58,425 nucleotides of DNA from Cognatazoarcus halotolerans (GTDB lineage Bacteria > Pseudomonadota > Gammaproteobacteria > Burkholderiales > Rhodocyclaceae). Positions 43,896 through 54,200 of the stretch are shown in pieces (position 1 is the first letter of the stretch; the number at the start of each line of letters is the position of its first letter). The notes under the pieces are model-generated. The model ran no database searches. It was not told where the DNA came from and saw nothing but the letters and a program-made list of their open reading frames with translations. Made by a program: the position numbers and the translations under genes. Location: contig NZ_WUAF01000024.1 in the NCBI RefSeq assembly GCF_009800965.1, positions 1 to 58,425 on the forward strand. The letters run 5' to 3'.

Positions 43896-46711
43896 CCGGG
43901 CGATTCCATAACATGTCGATTGGCCGCAAGCTCCGCACGGTCGTTCTGCTCGGCGTGTTGGTCGGCATGTCGCTGGCGATGATGGCGATCATCTACAGCG
44001 AGGTCAGCAAGGAGGTCGAGCGGGTTGGCGAAGAGGCGCAGGTCTACTCGCGGATCATCGCCGACAATGCGGTCTCGGCCATCCGTTTCGAAGATCCGGT
44101 TGCCGCGACCCAATTGCTCGATTCACTGCGCAACATCGTGCGGGTGCGGCGTGCCGCGCTGCTTCGCGCAGACGGTAGCGTGTTTGCCACCTATCCTCGC
44201 GGACTGATCGGCAGGCAGGCCCAGATCGCGGAGCTGGTCGGCGAGAGCCGCGAGACGGCACCTCGTTGGTCATGGGACGCGCTGCGCAGCACGACGCCGA
44301 TCGTCCACGACGACGAGGGTGTCGGTTACATGGCGCTGGAACTCTCGCTGGCCGAAACATGGCAAGGGCTGGGGCTGTGGCTGCTCTTCGCGCTGGCAGG
44401 CGCCGGTCTTGGCATCGGTGCGGCTGTCGCCCTCATCAACCGGATCCTGCCCGTCATCCTCGATCCGATGCTCGGACTGGCGCGGGTTGCGCGGCGGGTG
44501 GCAATCGAAAAGCAGTATCACCTGCGTGCACCGGCAGGCAAGGGCGACGAAGTGGGCGAACTGATCGCGGGCTTTAACGAAATGCTGAGCCAGATCGAGC
44601 AGCGTGACGAGGAGTTGGCGAAACACCGGAATCATCTCGAGGCCGAGGTCGAGGCGCGCACCGCGGAATTGCGGCTCGCCAAGGAGCAGGCCGAGGCGGC
44701 GAGTCTGGCGAAGAGCCTCTTTCTCGCCAACATGAGTCACGAAATCCGTACGCCGATGAACGGGATTCTCGGCATGTCCGATCTGCTGCGCGATACTCCG
44801 CTCGATGAACGCCAGGGGCGCTTCGTCGATATGCTGCATGGTTCGGCCGAGCTGTTGCTGTTCATCATCAATGACATCCTCGACTTCTCCAAGATCGAGG
44901 CCGGCAAGCTCGAACTGGAGTTTCTGCCCTTCTCTCCGGTGCGGGCCGTCGAAGAGGTCGTGCTTCTTTTCGCCGAGCGCGCCCAGTTGAAAGGGCTCGA
45001 AATCCTGGTGCTGATCGACCCGTCGGTGCCGTCCCTAGTGCGGGGTGATCCCCACCGTTTCCGTCAGGTACTCGGCAATCTGGTCTCGAACGCGGTCAAG
45101 TTCACCGAGGCCGGCGAGGTGGTGGTCCATCTCGAGCAACTGCCCGACGGGGCGACGGAGGGCGCGCGAGTGCGTCTGCGCTGCACGGTCGAAGACACCG
45201 GGATCGGTATCCCCGTGTCGGCGCAAGGCAATCTCTTCAAGGCATTTTCGCAGGCCGACAATTCGATGGCACGACGCTACGGCGGTACCGGGCTCGGCCT
45301 TGCCATCGCTCGCGAACTCGCCGAGATGATGGGCGGTGGTCTGAGTTTCAAGAACATGCCCGGACACGGCGCGAGTTTTTCGGTGGAAATCACCACCGAA
45401 TTGCTGGCCGGCCCGGAGCCCGAGTCCGTCTCCTCGGATGGTCTGCCGGTGGCGGTCATCAGCGAGAATGAGCGGCTGCGCGAAGTGCTGTGCAAACAGG
45501 TCGCCAACCTGGGGCTGCGCAGTGAAGGCTTCCCGACCGCCGAACGATTTCTGGCGACGGTCAGCCAACCTGGCTGGGTCCTGCTCGATTCGCGCCTGGT
45601 TCAGCGTGCGGGTGAGCAGGTGGTTCCGCGCCTGTGCGCAAGCGGCGCGCGCGTCGTCGCGCTTACCCGGTTGCGCTCTTCGTCCGATTGCGACCGCGCC
45701 CGGCACGCCGGGGCCAAGGCATGTCTGTCCAAGCCGCTGATGCAGGCGGATCTCGCACGGCTGCTGTCTGATTCCCTGCCGGAAGTGCCGGCGTCACGTC
45801 AGCCAGGGGCGCTGACCCAGCGTTTCAGCGCGCGTGTCCTGCTGGCGGAGGATCATCCGGTGAATCGCGAAATCGCGGTCGCGATGTTGCGCTCGCTGGG
45901 CTGTACGGTGGTGACCGCCGAAAACGGCATCGCGGCCGTCAATGCCTATGCGGCTGGTAGCTTCGACGTCGTACTGATGGACATCCAGATGCCGGAGATG
46001 GACGGGCTCAACGCGACCCGCGCGATCCGCGAGATCGAAGCGGCACGCACCAGGCCGGCGTGGCGCACGCCCATCCTCGCGCTTACCGCGAATGCATTGC
46101 GCGATGACCGCAGCAATTGTCTCGCTGCCGGGATGGACGATTACCTCTCCAAGCCGATCGTTCGCGAACAGCTCGCCCACGCGCTCGAAAAAGTGCTGCC
46201 GCCCGAACGTGTAAGCCGTGTCGAGCCGCCGCCCGAGTCCGCCGCGCGGGGCGCAAGGGAGCTCGCCGTGGATGGCGCCCCGCCGCCCACACCGCGGAGT
46301 TCCGCAAATCCGGCGAGTATCGAACGTGTTCCCCTGCTGGCGCTCGATGTATTGCTCGAAGTGCCCGGTGTCGCCGGCGACAGGCAGGCGCCGTTGCTCG
46401 GCCGGATACTGGCGCTGTTCGTGAGCGAGTCCCGCAGCGGAATCGGGCAGGCGTCGCGCGATGCCGAAGCCGGGAACTGGAGCGGCGTGCAGAAGTTCGC
46501 CCACAAGACAAAATCCGCGGCGGCATCGGTCGGTGCCATGCGGGTGGCGCACGCGGCGCGGGAACTCGACGCGCAGCTCAAGGCGGGACGCAGCGGCGAG
46601 GCGATGGCGCTGATGCACCTGATCGAGGAGTCCTTCCGCGGCTACGTTCATTCGCTGGAGGGCGAAGGGCTGCTCGCGGCCGGCGAGCTCCAGACCGAGA
46701 GGGCATCATGA
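43892..46711 (+). CDS. Hybrid sensor histidine kinase with CHASE8-like sensor, two receivers and HPt
   Basis: A 939-aa inner-membrane phosphorelay kinase. Order of domains: TM1 (about 15-35), periplasmic sensor (36-150) with [25 protein letters not shown], matching the CHASE8 type found in YfiN; TM2 (155-178); HAMP (178-235); a coiled coil; HisKA with phospho-acceptor His283 ([13 protein letters not shown]); HATPase with N-, G1- (EDTGIGI) and G2-boxes ([10 protein letters not shown]); receiver 1 with Asp566 but SEN in place of the acidic pair, so probably degenerate; receiver 2 with intact LAEDHPVN and Asp697 ([11 protein letters not shown]); and an HPt domain with His871 ([13 protein letters not shown]). 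Start overlaps yfiR2 by 4 nt; the stop overlaps the next gene by 4 nt. Confidence 0.93.
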   Translation: MTGRFHNMSIGRKLRTVVLLGVLVGMSLAMMAIIYSEVSKEVERVGEEAQVYSRIIADNAVSAIRFEDPVAATQLLDSLRNIVRVRRAALLRADGSVFATYPRGLIGRQAQIAELVGESRETAPRWSWDALRSTTPIVHDDEGVGYMALELSLAETWQGLGLWLLFALAGAGLGIGAAVALINRILPVILDPMLGLARVARRVAIEKQYHLRAPAGKGDEVGELIAGFNEMLSQIEQRDEELAKHRNHLEAEVEARTAELRLAKEQAEAASLAKSLFLANMSHEIRTPMNGILGMSDLLRDTPLDERQGRFVDMLHGSAELLLFIINDILDFSKIEAGKLELEFLPFSPVRAVEEVVLLFAERAQLKGLEILVLIDPSVPSLVRGDPHRFRQVLGNLVSNAVKFTEAGEVVVHLEQLPDGATEGARVRLRCTVEDTGIGIPVSAQGNLFKAFSQADNSMARRYGGTGLGLAIARELAEMMGGGLSFKNMPGHGASFSVEITTELLAGPEPESVSSDGLPVAVISENERLREVLCKQVANLGLRSEGFPTAERFLATVSQPGWVLLDSRLVQRAGEQVVPRLCASGARVVALTRLRSSSDCDRARHAGAKACLSKPLMQADLARLLSDSLPEVPASRQPGALTQRFSARVLLAEDHPVNREIAVAMLRSLGCTVVTAENGIAAVNAYAAGSFDVVLMDIQMPEMDGLNATRAIREIEAARTRPAWRTPILALTANALRDDRSNCLAAGMDDYLSKPIVREQLAHALEKVLPPERVSRVEPPPESAARGARELAVDGAPPPTPRSSANPASIERVPLLALDVLLEVPGVAGDRQAPLLGRILALFVSESRSGIGQASRDAEAGNWSGVQKFAHKTKSAAASVGAMRVAHAARELDAQLKAGRSGEAMALMHLIEESFRGYVHSLEGEGLLAAGELQTERAS

Positions 46712-48837
46712 GAGACGTACTGGACGATGCCCGTCTGCTGATCATCGATGACGATGCGCTGACCCGGCTGCTGGCCGCAGAGGCCTTGCGGGAAAGCGGG
46801 TTCACCGTCTTCGAGGCCGATTGCGGCGACGATGGATTGCGGTTGTTCGGCAGCGTCAATCCGGACCTCGTGTTGCTCGATGTAATGATGCCCGGGATCG
46901 ACGGCTTCGAGGTGTGCCGTCGCCTGCGCGAAGAGCCCCGGGGCCATCGCCTGCCGATCATCATGCTGACCGGCCTGGAAGATACCCGCTCGATCGAACG
47001 GGCCTACGACGAGGGCGCCACCGACTTCATTTCGAAGCCCATAAACTGGACCCTGTTGCGGCACAGGGTGCGCTATGCACTGCGTTCGGCCGCACTGCTC
47101 GACGAATTGGTGCGCAGCGAGGATGTGCTCGCCAATGCTCAGCGCATCGGCCGAATGGGCAGCTGGGAGTGGGTGCCGCAGGAGGATCTGCTGCAGTGCT
47201 CCGATACCTACATGACATTGTTCGGCGAGAACGCCAGTACCTTCGGGTCGGGGCACGATGCGGTCCTTTCTCGCGTGTATCCGGCCGATCGAGAGCTGCT
47301 CGGCGAGGCGTTGGAGGGGGCCCGCAACGGCCGCGCCTATCAGCTCGAGTATCGTATCGTAAGGCCCGACGGGGCTGTGCGGACCATGCAGGAAATCGCA
47401 GTGCCGGTCTTTGACGCTTCCGGTGAAGTCTCGTCGGTGCAGGGTACCCTGCAGGATGTCACCGATCGGGTCGAGGGGGAGCGCCGTATCCGCTATCTCG
47501 CCTATTTCGACAGCCTTACCGGGTTACCCAATCGTCAATCGTTCCGCGAAACGCTGGATGGCATCGTGCTGCGTGCCGGGCGGCGCAACGAATCCTGCGC
47601 CGTGATGTTCCTGGACGTGGATCGTTTCGGGCGGATCAACGAAAGCCTCGGCCAGGACTGTGCGGATCAGGTGCTGCAGCTGATTGCGGCCCGTTTGCGC
47701 GACTTCAGTCGCTTCGAACTCGCCAACGAGATCGCCCGGGACGCGCGAGAGGAGGTGTTCGTCGCGCGGCTCGGCGGCGATGAATTCGCACTGATGCTCG
47801 AGGGCGTGGACGAAGAGCAGGCCTTGTTCGATATTGCGCTGCGGCTGCAGGCGCAACTGCAGCGCCCGATTCGCGTCGCCGGTCATGATCTGACCCTGTC
47901 CGCGTGCGTCGGCCTGTCGGTCTTTCCCGCCCACGCCGGTGATGCCGACAGCCTCATGAAGTGTGCCGAGACGGCGGTCAGCCAGGCCAAGCGCGAGGGT
48001 AGCGGGGGCCACATCCAGCAGTTCACCGAAGAGATGAAGATCGCTTCTTTTGCCAAGCTCAGCCTCGAGAACGCGTTGCGCAGAGGGGTTGATCGTGGCG
48101 AATTGAGGATGTTCTACCAGGCGAAGGTCGACGCGGTACACAAGCGCATCGTCGGTGCCGAGGCTCTGGTTCGTTGGGCTCACCCCGAGCGCGGGCTGGT
48201 GTCCCCGGGAGAGTTCGTACCCCTGGCCGAAGAGGTCGGTTTGATCGTGCCGCTGAGTGAATGGGTGGTTCGCGAAGTGTGCCGCCAGCTCGCGCAGTGG
48301 CGCGCGGGCGGCCTCAATCCGCCGCCGATTTCGATCAATCTGTCTGCCGGCCATTTTCGCCATGTCGGCCTGCTCGACCTGATCGGCGACGCGCTCGAGC
48401 GCAACCGGATCGACCCGGATCTGCTCGAGTTCGAGCTTACCGAGAGTTCGCTGATGCGCGACGCCGAGCTGACCGACCGAATTCTCAATGGTTTTCGCGA
48501 AAAGGGCTTGCGCATCGCGGTCGATGATTTCGGCACCGGCTATTCGTCGCTCGCCTACCTCAAGCGTTTTGCACTCGATGTAGTCAAGATCGACCGCTCA
48601 TTCGTGAACGACATCGAGGACGATGCCAGTGACGCCGCAATCGTCGCTGCGATCGTGGCGATGACCCGGACGCTGGGTATCGAGGTCGTGGCCGAAGGGG
48701 TGGAGACCGAAAGCCAGGTCCAGCATCTGATCGCGCTCGGTTGTCACGTGATGCAGGGATACCTTTACTCGCATCCGGTCTCGGCGGCCGAATTCGAGAA
48801 CACGCTGCGCAACGGACTCCCCGCGCTGGCCGCCTGA
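46708..48837 (+). CDS. Response regulator with REC-PAS-GGDEF-EAL architecture
   Basis: A 709-aa cytoplasmic cyclic-di-GMP protein. The receiver (residues 8-125) has the acidic pocket IIDDD and phospho-acceptor Asp58 ([11 protein letters not shown]). A PAS domain follows (about 145-255: [29 protein letters not shown]). The GGDEF domain has intact GGDEF at 356-360 (diguanylate cyclase). The EAL domain has intact EAL at 485-487, [19 protein letters not shown] and EGVET (phosphodiesterase). Both activities may therefore be present; which dominates cannot be told. Its ATG sits inside the kinase stop (ATGA), so the HPt of the kinase is the obvious phosphodonor. Confidence 0.94.
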   Translation: MRDVLDDARLLIIDDDALTRLLAAEALRESGFTVFEADCGDDGLRLFGSVNPDLVLLDVMMPGIDGFEVCRRLREEPRGHRLPIIMLTGLEDTRSIERAYDEGATDFISKPINWTLLRHRVRYALRSAALLDELVRSEDVLANAQRIGRMGSWEWVPQEDLLQCSDTYMTLFGENASTFGSGHDAVLSRVYPADRELLGEALEGARNGRAYQLEYRIVRPDGAVRTMQEIAVPVFDASGEVSSVQGTLQDVTDRVEGERRIRYLAYFDSLTGLPNRQSFRETLDGIVLRAGRRNESCAVMFLDVDRFGRINESLGQDCADQVLQLIAARLRDFSRFELANEIARDAREEVFVARLGGDEFALMLEGVDEEQALFDIALRLQAQLQRPIRVAGHDLTLSACVGLSVFPAHAGDADSLMKCAETAVSQAKREGSGGHIQQFTEEMKIASFAKLSLENALRRGVDRGELRMFYQAKVDAVHKRIVGAEALVRWAHPERGLVSPGEFVPLAEEVGLIVPLSEWVVREVCRQLAQWRAGGLNPPPISINLSAGHFRHVGLLDLIGDALERNRIDPDLLEFELTESSLMRDAELTDRILNGFREKGLRIAVDDFGTGYSSLAYLKRFALDVVKIDRSFVNDIEDDASDAAIVAAIVAMTRTLGIEVVAEGVETESQVQHLIALGCHVMQGYLYSHPVSAAEFENTLRNGLPALAA

Positions 48838-48841
48838 TCGT

Positions 48842-49552
48842 TCAGGTATTCCAGCGCACGCGGGCCGTGAACATCGCGCGCAGCGCGTTCAGGGCGTCCT
48901 CCGATTCGGCCACCAGTGCGTAGTACCCCTGGCCACCGCTTGCGACGGTTGCGACATAGCCCTTCATTCGTATTTCCTCGGGCAGCGGGTCGCCGCGACG
49001 ACCCGGCATCAGGATCAGGGTGGCGGGACCGTACTCGGTCTGCAGCACGATGTGCCAGCCGGTGCCGCCCGGAACCGGACAAAGCTTCATGTACAGCACC
49101 TTCCCGATCGGCGCCTCGAGTGTCCCGCCGAAGTTTGCAAGCACCGTTCTGAACTGCGCCGGATCGGCCAGACGATGCTGGCTGAACGACTCGGGCTCGT
49201 GAAGGACGTGCCGGATCGCTTCGCTGGCGGAGTCGCTGCGCGCGGCCCCGCCGAATTCCTGCAGGCCGACACCAAAGCTCAGGACGATCGTCGCCGCCAT
49301 CGCCCAGCTACGCCAGGGGCGGGCCCCCGGACGGTTGCGCACGCGCAGCATGACCCGGTCGGCGAGGCCCTCGGGCACGGGTACCTGCAGGGCCTCATCG
49401 ATCCGACGTTCGTTCGCGTCGAGTTCGCGGATGAAGCGTTGGCAGGCCTGACAGCCCTGCACATGGCGGATGGCGTCGGCCGGCAGGCGACTCGGGTCGG
49501 CCAGCTTGGCACGACGAACGTCGAGGCAGTTGAAATCGTGTGCTGTTTTCAT
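48842..49552 (-). CDS. DUF3379-like membrane anti-sigma factor
   Basis: A 236-aa protein with an N-terminal HxxxCxxC zinc-finger-like segment (HVQGCQACQRFI), one membrane helix (about residues 82-100, WAMAATIVLSFGVGLQ), and a periplasmic C-terminal domain with YMKLCPVPGGTGWHIVL and ATLILMPGR. The layout fits ECF anti-sigma factors that bind sigma in the cytoplasm. The start overlaps the sigma-factor stop by 4 nt. Its stop is 4 nt from the convergent GGDEF-EAL gene. The signal it responds to is unknown. Confidence 0.82.
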   Translation of the reverse strand: MKTAHDFNCLDVRRAKLADPSRLPADAIRHVQGCQACQRFIRELDANERRIDEALQVPVPEGLADRVMLRVRNRPGARPWRSWAMAATIVLSFGVGLQEFGGAARSDSASEAIRHVLHEPESFSQHRLADPAQFRTVLANFGGTLEAPIGKVLYMKLCPVPGGTGWHIVLQTEYGPATLILMPGRRGDPLPEEIRMKGYVATVASGGQGYYALVAESEDALNALRAMFTARVRWNT

Positions 49553-50064
49553 TTGCGTTCCCTTCGGGCCGGTGCATCTTCGCCCTTGAGCAAGCCGCGC
49601 AGGGACTGCCGGGCACGGGTGAGTCGCACCATGACGGCGCCTTCGGAGGTTTCAAGCATGTCTGCAATCTCGGCACAGGAGAAACCCCCCAGGGTCTGCA
49701 GCAGAAAAGGTTCGCGCAGCGACAGGGGGAGTTCGCCAATGAGCTGTTCTATTTCGACGAGGGCAATCGGGTCATGGTCGGCGGCGATCGCGAGATCCTC
49801 GGGCTGATCATCCACGTAATCGAATCGCTTTCGCTCGTAGAGGCGGGCATGTTCGTTGCGCAGAATGCTGATCAGCCAGGACTTGACCACCGCGCGATCG
49901 CGCAGCTTGTCCCACGCGTTCCAGGCCCGCAGAAAGGTTTCCTGAACGAGATCCTCGGCGACGAAGCGGTCGCGACACAGCCAGAACGCAAACCGATAAA
50001 GGTCCGCGCTGTAACCGCGCACGGTCTGTTCGAAAATCTTTTCCTTTCCCAACGAAAGCAGCAT
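49549..50064 (-). CDS. ECF-type RNA polymerase sigma factor
   Basis: A 171-aa sigma-70 family factor of ECF length. Region 2 is seen in YRFAFWLCRDRFVAEDLVQETFLRAW and region 4 in LPLSLREPFLLQTLGGFSCAEIADML with the helix-turn-helix SEGAVMVRLTRARQSL. It lacks regions 1 and 3. The ATG has GGGGAG upstream. Paired with the membrane anti-sigma factor. On the minus strand GTCTAAG (50087-50093) just upstream may be an autoregulated -10; no convincing -35 was found. Confidence 0.93.
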   Translation of the reverse strand: MLLSLGKEKIFEQTVRGYSADLYRFAFWLCRDRFVAEDLVQETFLRAWNAWDKLRDRAVVKSWLISILRNEHARLYERKRFDYVDDQPEDLAIAADHDPIALVEIEQLIGELPLSLREPFLLQTLGGFSCAEIADMLETSEGAVMVRLTRARQSLRGLLKGEDAPARRERK

Positions 50065-50255
50065 GGAATTCTCCCCTTGCGAGCTTAGACCGGGCGTCGG
50101 CGCGGAACCTTACCGAAGCGGCGGGCGGTATCAGCCGGTCGAGCAGCGGCGGTCTGAATCCCAGGTTCGGTTGCCGTAAGGTAGGCACCGCGTGGTCGGT
50201 CTTCAGTGACATGGGCCACCCGGCCCTGCGCGATCACATTCACGGAGGACACCCC
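50065..50255. promoter_or_regulatory. Divergent promoter region between sigma factor and cupredoxin-like gene
   Basis: This 191-nt gap must drive both the sigma factor and the exported protein. GGAACCTT at 50104-50111 (plus) resembles an ECF -35, and GGTCTTCA at 50193-50200 is a possible -10-like element, but spacing between them is not canonical. Autoregulation by the ECF sigma is plausible, not proven. Confidence 0.3.
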
Positions 50256-50708
50256 ATGCGCACACTGTTGCCGATTGCCGCTCTGCTCGTTTCCAGTGCC
50301 GCCTTCGCGGCGAACACCGAAACCCCGAGAGTCATCACCCTCAACCAGGTCGGCTGCCAGTTCCTGGAAAGCGAGGGCGATGTAAACCATGGTTACCGGC
50401 CGAAGAGCGCTGCCGATTGCGAGCGTATCAACAAGGCCAGCGGCGAGAAGCGTGTTGGCGAGGCAAAGGTGCTTGAGCTGCCCGCCGGAAAATACGTCTT
50501 CAGGGTCACCAACCGCGACGTGCCCTATGAACTGGGCTTCTGGCTGCGCGGTGCGAGCCTCGCCGGCCGGGCCCTGTTGCCAAGTGTGTCGGGCGGCGGG
50601 CTCACCACCGGAGTGACCCAGGACTACGAGATTGCCCTCAAGCCCGGCGAGTACGTCTACTCCTGTCCGCTCAATCCAACGCCCGACTACAAGCTGGTAG
50701 TCAGATAG
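50256..50708 (+). CDS. Exported cupredoxin-like protein of unknown function
   Basis: A 150-aa secreted protein with a clear signal peptide (ending AFAAN, about residue 19). The C-terminal half (KYVFRVTNRDVPYELGF ... YEIALKPGEYVYSCPLNPTPDYKLVV) has the beta-strand layout and Cys-near-end pattern of cupredoxins. The usual ligand set (His...Cys...His...Met) is incomplete: the expected downstream His and Met are missing, so copper binding is doubtful. Transcribed divergently from the sigma factor, of which it is a likely regulon member. Confidence 0.7.
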   Translation: MRTLLPIAALLVSSAAFAANTETPRVITLNQVGCQFLESEGDVNHGYRPKSAADCERINKASGEKRVGEAKVLELPAGKYVFRVTNRDVPYELGFWLRGASLAGRALLPSVSGGGLTTGVTQDYEIALKPGEYVYSCPLNPTPDYKLVVR

Positions 50709-50789
50709 CGCGCAGCGTCGGCGGATTCGGCGAGGCTCGCCCGAGCGGTTACAATTGCGGCTGTTGAAGACGACGGACGCATTCATCCA

Positions 50790-51173
50790 ATGAATCCCCT
50801 GGCCTTTCTGGCGGTCGGTCTCGGCGCAGCCTGCGGAGCCTGGATTCGCTGGTGGCTCGGGATCCGGCTCAATCCGGTACTTGTGCACCTGCCGCTTGGA
50901 ACGCTCGTTGCCAATCTTGCCGGCGGTTATCTGATCGGCGTGGCCGTGGCCGTGTTTACGGTCCATCACGGGCTGCCGCACGAGTTGCGGCTTTTCGCCA
51001 TCACCGGATTCCTGGGTGCCCTTACCACCTTTTCGACCTTTTCGGCCGAGGTGGTGCAGCTCCTGCAGGCGGCTCAGTACGGATGGGCGCTGTTTACCGC
51101 CGGAATCCACCTGAGCGGCTCGCTGCTCATGACCGGACTGGGTTTCTGGACGGTGAGCCGTCTGCAGGGTTGA
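50790..51173 (+). CDS. crcB: Fluoride ion channel CrcB/Fluc
   Basis: A 127-aa four-helix membrane protein. The conserved LGTLVANLAGGYLIG (polar track) and GALTTFSTFSAEVVQL segments identify the Fluc fluoride exporter. It functions as a dual-topology dimer to remove cytoplasmic fluoride. A TACAAT hexamer at 50750-50755 could be its -10. I see no fluoride riboswitch consensus in the 81-nt upstream gap. hrpA follows after 31 nt. Confidence 0.94.
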   Translation: MNPLAFLAVGLGAACGAWIRWWLGIRLNPVLVHLPLGTLVANLAGGYLIGVAVAVFTVHHGLPHELRLFAITGFLGALTTFSTFSAEVVQLLQAAQYGWALFTAGIHLSGSLLMTGLGFWTVSRLQG

Positions 51174-51204
51174 TGAACGCGGCGTCACCGAACCGGCCGT
51201 TTCC

Positions 51205-54200
51205 ATGACGATGGACCCCTATTCACTGCTCGAGCAAGTGCTCAGCGCCGATCGACCGGCGCTGCGCCGCCGCCTGCGCGGCCTCAGGCAGCGGCCCCGC
51301 GGGCTCGATGATCTGCCTGTGCCGCTCCGCGCCGATCTCGAGGCGTCGGCCGCGCGTCGCGGCGAGCGGACCACGCATCTGCCGAAACCCGAATTCCCGC
51401 CCGAGCTGCCGGTCAATCAGCGGCGCGACGAGATCATCGAGGCGATCGGGAAGCACCAGGTGGTGATCGTGTGCGGCGAGACCGGGTCAGGAAAGACCAC
51501 CCAGCTGCCGAAGCTGTGCCTCGAGCTGGGCCGTGGCGCGGCGGGCCTGATCGGCCATACCCAGCCGCGCAGGATCGCCGCGCGTGCAACCGCCAGCCGC
51601 ATCGCCCAGGAGCTCAAATCCGAGCTTGGCCAGCACGTTGGTTACAAGATCCGCTTCACCGACCGGCTCGGCCCGGACAGCTACATCAAGCTGATGACCG
51701 ACGGGATCCTGCTGGCCGAAACCCAGGGCGACCCGCTGCTGTCGGCCTACGACACGCTGATCATCGACGAGGCGCACGAGCGCAGCCTCAACATCGATTT
51801 CCTGCTCGGCTACCTGCGCCAGCTGCTGCCCAAGCGGCCCGATCTGAAAGTGATCGTCACTTCGGCAACGCTCGATGCCGAGCGCTTCGCGAAGCACTTC
51901 GCCGATCGGGCAGGCAAGCCGGCCCCGGTCATCGAGGTGTCGGGACGGCTTTACCCGATCGAGGTCCGCTATCGGCCGGTCGAGGACCTTGAGGTCGACG
52001 ATTCTAAAAAGAAGGGCCCGGATCTCTACGATGCGCTGGTCGACGCGGTGGACGAGGCGCAGCGAGCCGGGCCCGGTGACGTGCTGGTGTTCCTGCCCGG
52101 CGAGCGGGAGATTCGCGAGGCGGCCGAAGCGCTGCGCAAGGCCCACCATTCCGCCGGCACCGAGGTGCTGAGCCTGTTCGCCCGGCAGTCCGCACAGGAG
52201 CAGGCGCGGGTTTTTGCGCCGAGCCGGGGGCGTCGCGTGGTCCTCGCCACCAACGTGGCTGAAACCTCACTCACCGTGCCCGGCATCCGCTACGTGGTCG
52301 ATACCGGGCTGGCGCGGGTCAAGCGCTACTCGCATCGCAACAAGGTCGAGCAGCTGCAGGTCGAGAAGATCGCCCAGTCGGCGGCGCGGCAGCGTGCCGG
52401 TCGCTGCGGCCGGGTGATGGACGGCATCTGCTTCCGGCTCTATGCCGAGGACGACTTCGACAAACGCCCGGCCCATACCGACCCGGAAGTGCTGCGTTCG
52501 TCGCTGGCGGGCGTGATCCTGCGCATGAAGTCGCTCAGGCTCGGTGAGGTCGAGGATTTCCCGTTCATCGATGCGCCGCTCGGCAAGATGATTTCGGATG
52601 GCTACCAGTTGCTCGGCGAGCTGGGCGCTGTGGATGAGAGCCTGCAGCTGACCGCCGTGGGGCGCGAGCTTGCCAAGCTGCCGCTGGACCCGAAGATCGG
52701 CCGCATGATTCTCGCCGCCCGCGATCGCGGATGCCTGCGTGAAATGCTGGTGATCGCCAGCGCCTTGTCAGCGCAGGACGCGCGCGAGCGGCCGCCTGAT
52801 CGGCAGGGCGCCGCCGATCAGGCGCATGCGACGTTCCGTGGCGGCGAGATCGACCAGAAATCCGAGTTTCTGTGGTTTCTGCATGCCTGGAAGGCCTGGG
52901 ATGAGGTGCTCCGGCACGAAAGCAGCAGCAAGCAGAAAGCCTGGTGCAAGCAACACTTCATGTCCTGGCTGCGGCTGCGCGAATGGCGCGATGTGCACAG
53001 CCAGCTGCATACCCTCTGCGCCGAGCACGGCTGGAAGGAGAACCAGCAGCCGGCCAACTACGAAGCGATCCACAAGGCCCTGCTGGCCGGCCTGCTCGGC
53101 CACGTGGGCTGCAAGGTCGAGGATGCATCGGGTCCGCAGGCGGGTTCTTACCTGGGTGCCCGCGGGATCAAATTCTGGCCGCATCCCGGCTCGTCGCTGG
53201 CGCGAAAGGCCGGCAAGTGGATCGTCAGCGCCGAGCTGGTGGATACCTCGCGGTTGTTCGGTCGATGCATCGCCCGCATCGAGCCGGAGTGGCTCGAGGA
53301 GGTGGGTGCGCATCTGCTCAAGCGTCACGTGTTCGAGCCGCACTGGGAAAAGGCCCAGGGGGCGGTGCGCGCGTGGGAGCGCGGCACCCTGCACGGCATC
53401 GTGCTCTATGCACGGCGCAGCGTCGCCTATCGCGATGTCGATCCCGCTCTTTGCCGCGAAATCTTCATCCGCAGCGCCCTGGTCGAGGGCGAGATCGCCG
53501 AGGGGCCTGCGCGTGCCATGCCCTTCCTTAACCACAACCGGTGGCTGATGGCCGAGATCGAGCGTCTCGAGCACAAGTCGCGGCGCCCCGATGTGCTGGT
53601 GGACGAAGCGCTCATCCAGGCCTTCTACGAGAGCAAGGTGCCGGCCGATGTGGTCGATCTGGCGAGCTTCGAGAAGTGGCGCAAGCTGGCCGAGAAGGCC
53701 GAGCCGAAGCTGCTCCACCTGACCCGTGACCAGCTCATGCGTCACGAGGCCGAGGGCATCACCACCGAGCGCTTTCCGGCCAGCTTCGAGGTCCTCGGCC
53801 AGAAGCTCAGGCTGGTCTATCTGCATCAGCCCGGTGAGGCCGATGATGGCGTGACGCTGCTCGTGCCGCTGGCGATGCTCAACCAGATTCCGGGCAATCG
53901 CTGCGAATGGCTGGTGCCCGGACTGCTCGAAGAAAAGGTTGCGGCACTGCTGCGCACCGTGCCGCAGAAGCATCGCCACCGCCTGCAGCCGATGGTCGAA
54001 AGCGCCGCCGCCTTCATGGCGCTCTATGAGGCAGGCGAACTCGAAACCGACGAACCGCTGGTGCGTACCCTGCAGCGTTTTGTCGAAGAGCGGGTGAGCC
54101 TGAAATTGCCGATGGAGAGTTTTCGCCCGGAGAACCTCAATCCGCATTGCTTCATGAATTTCCGTGTGGTCGATGAGCACGGGCGGGTGATGGGACAGTC

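Noticed and set aside
38467-50064. FecI-FecR-FecA-type cell-surface signalling linking the TonB receptors to the ECF sigma factor
   Set aside because: Neither receptor has the N-terminal signalling domain, and the anti-sigma is DUF3379-like rather than FecR-like; the sigma genes also read in the opposite direction.
50709-50789. Possible fluoride riboswitch upstream of crcB
   Set aside because: I found none of the conserved GGNGAUGG-type segments in the 81-nt gap.
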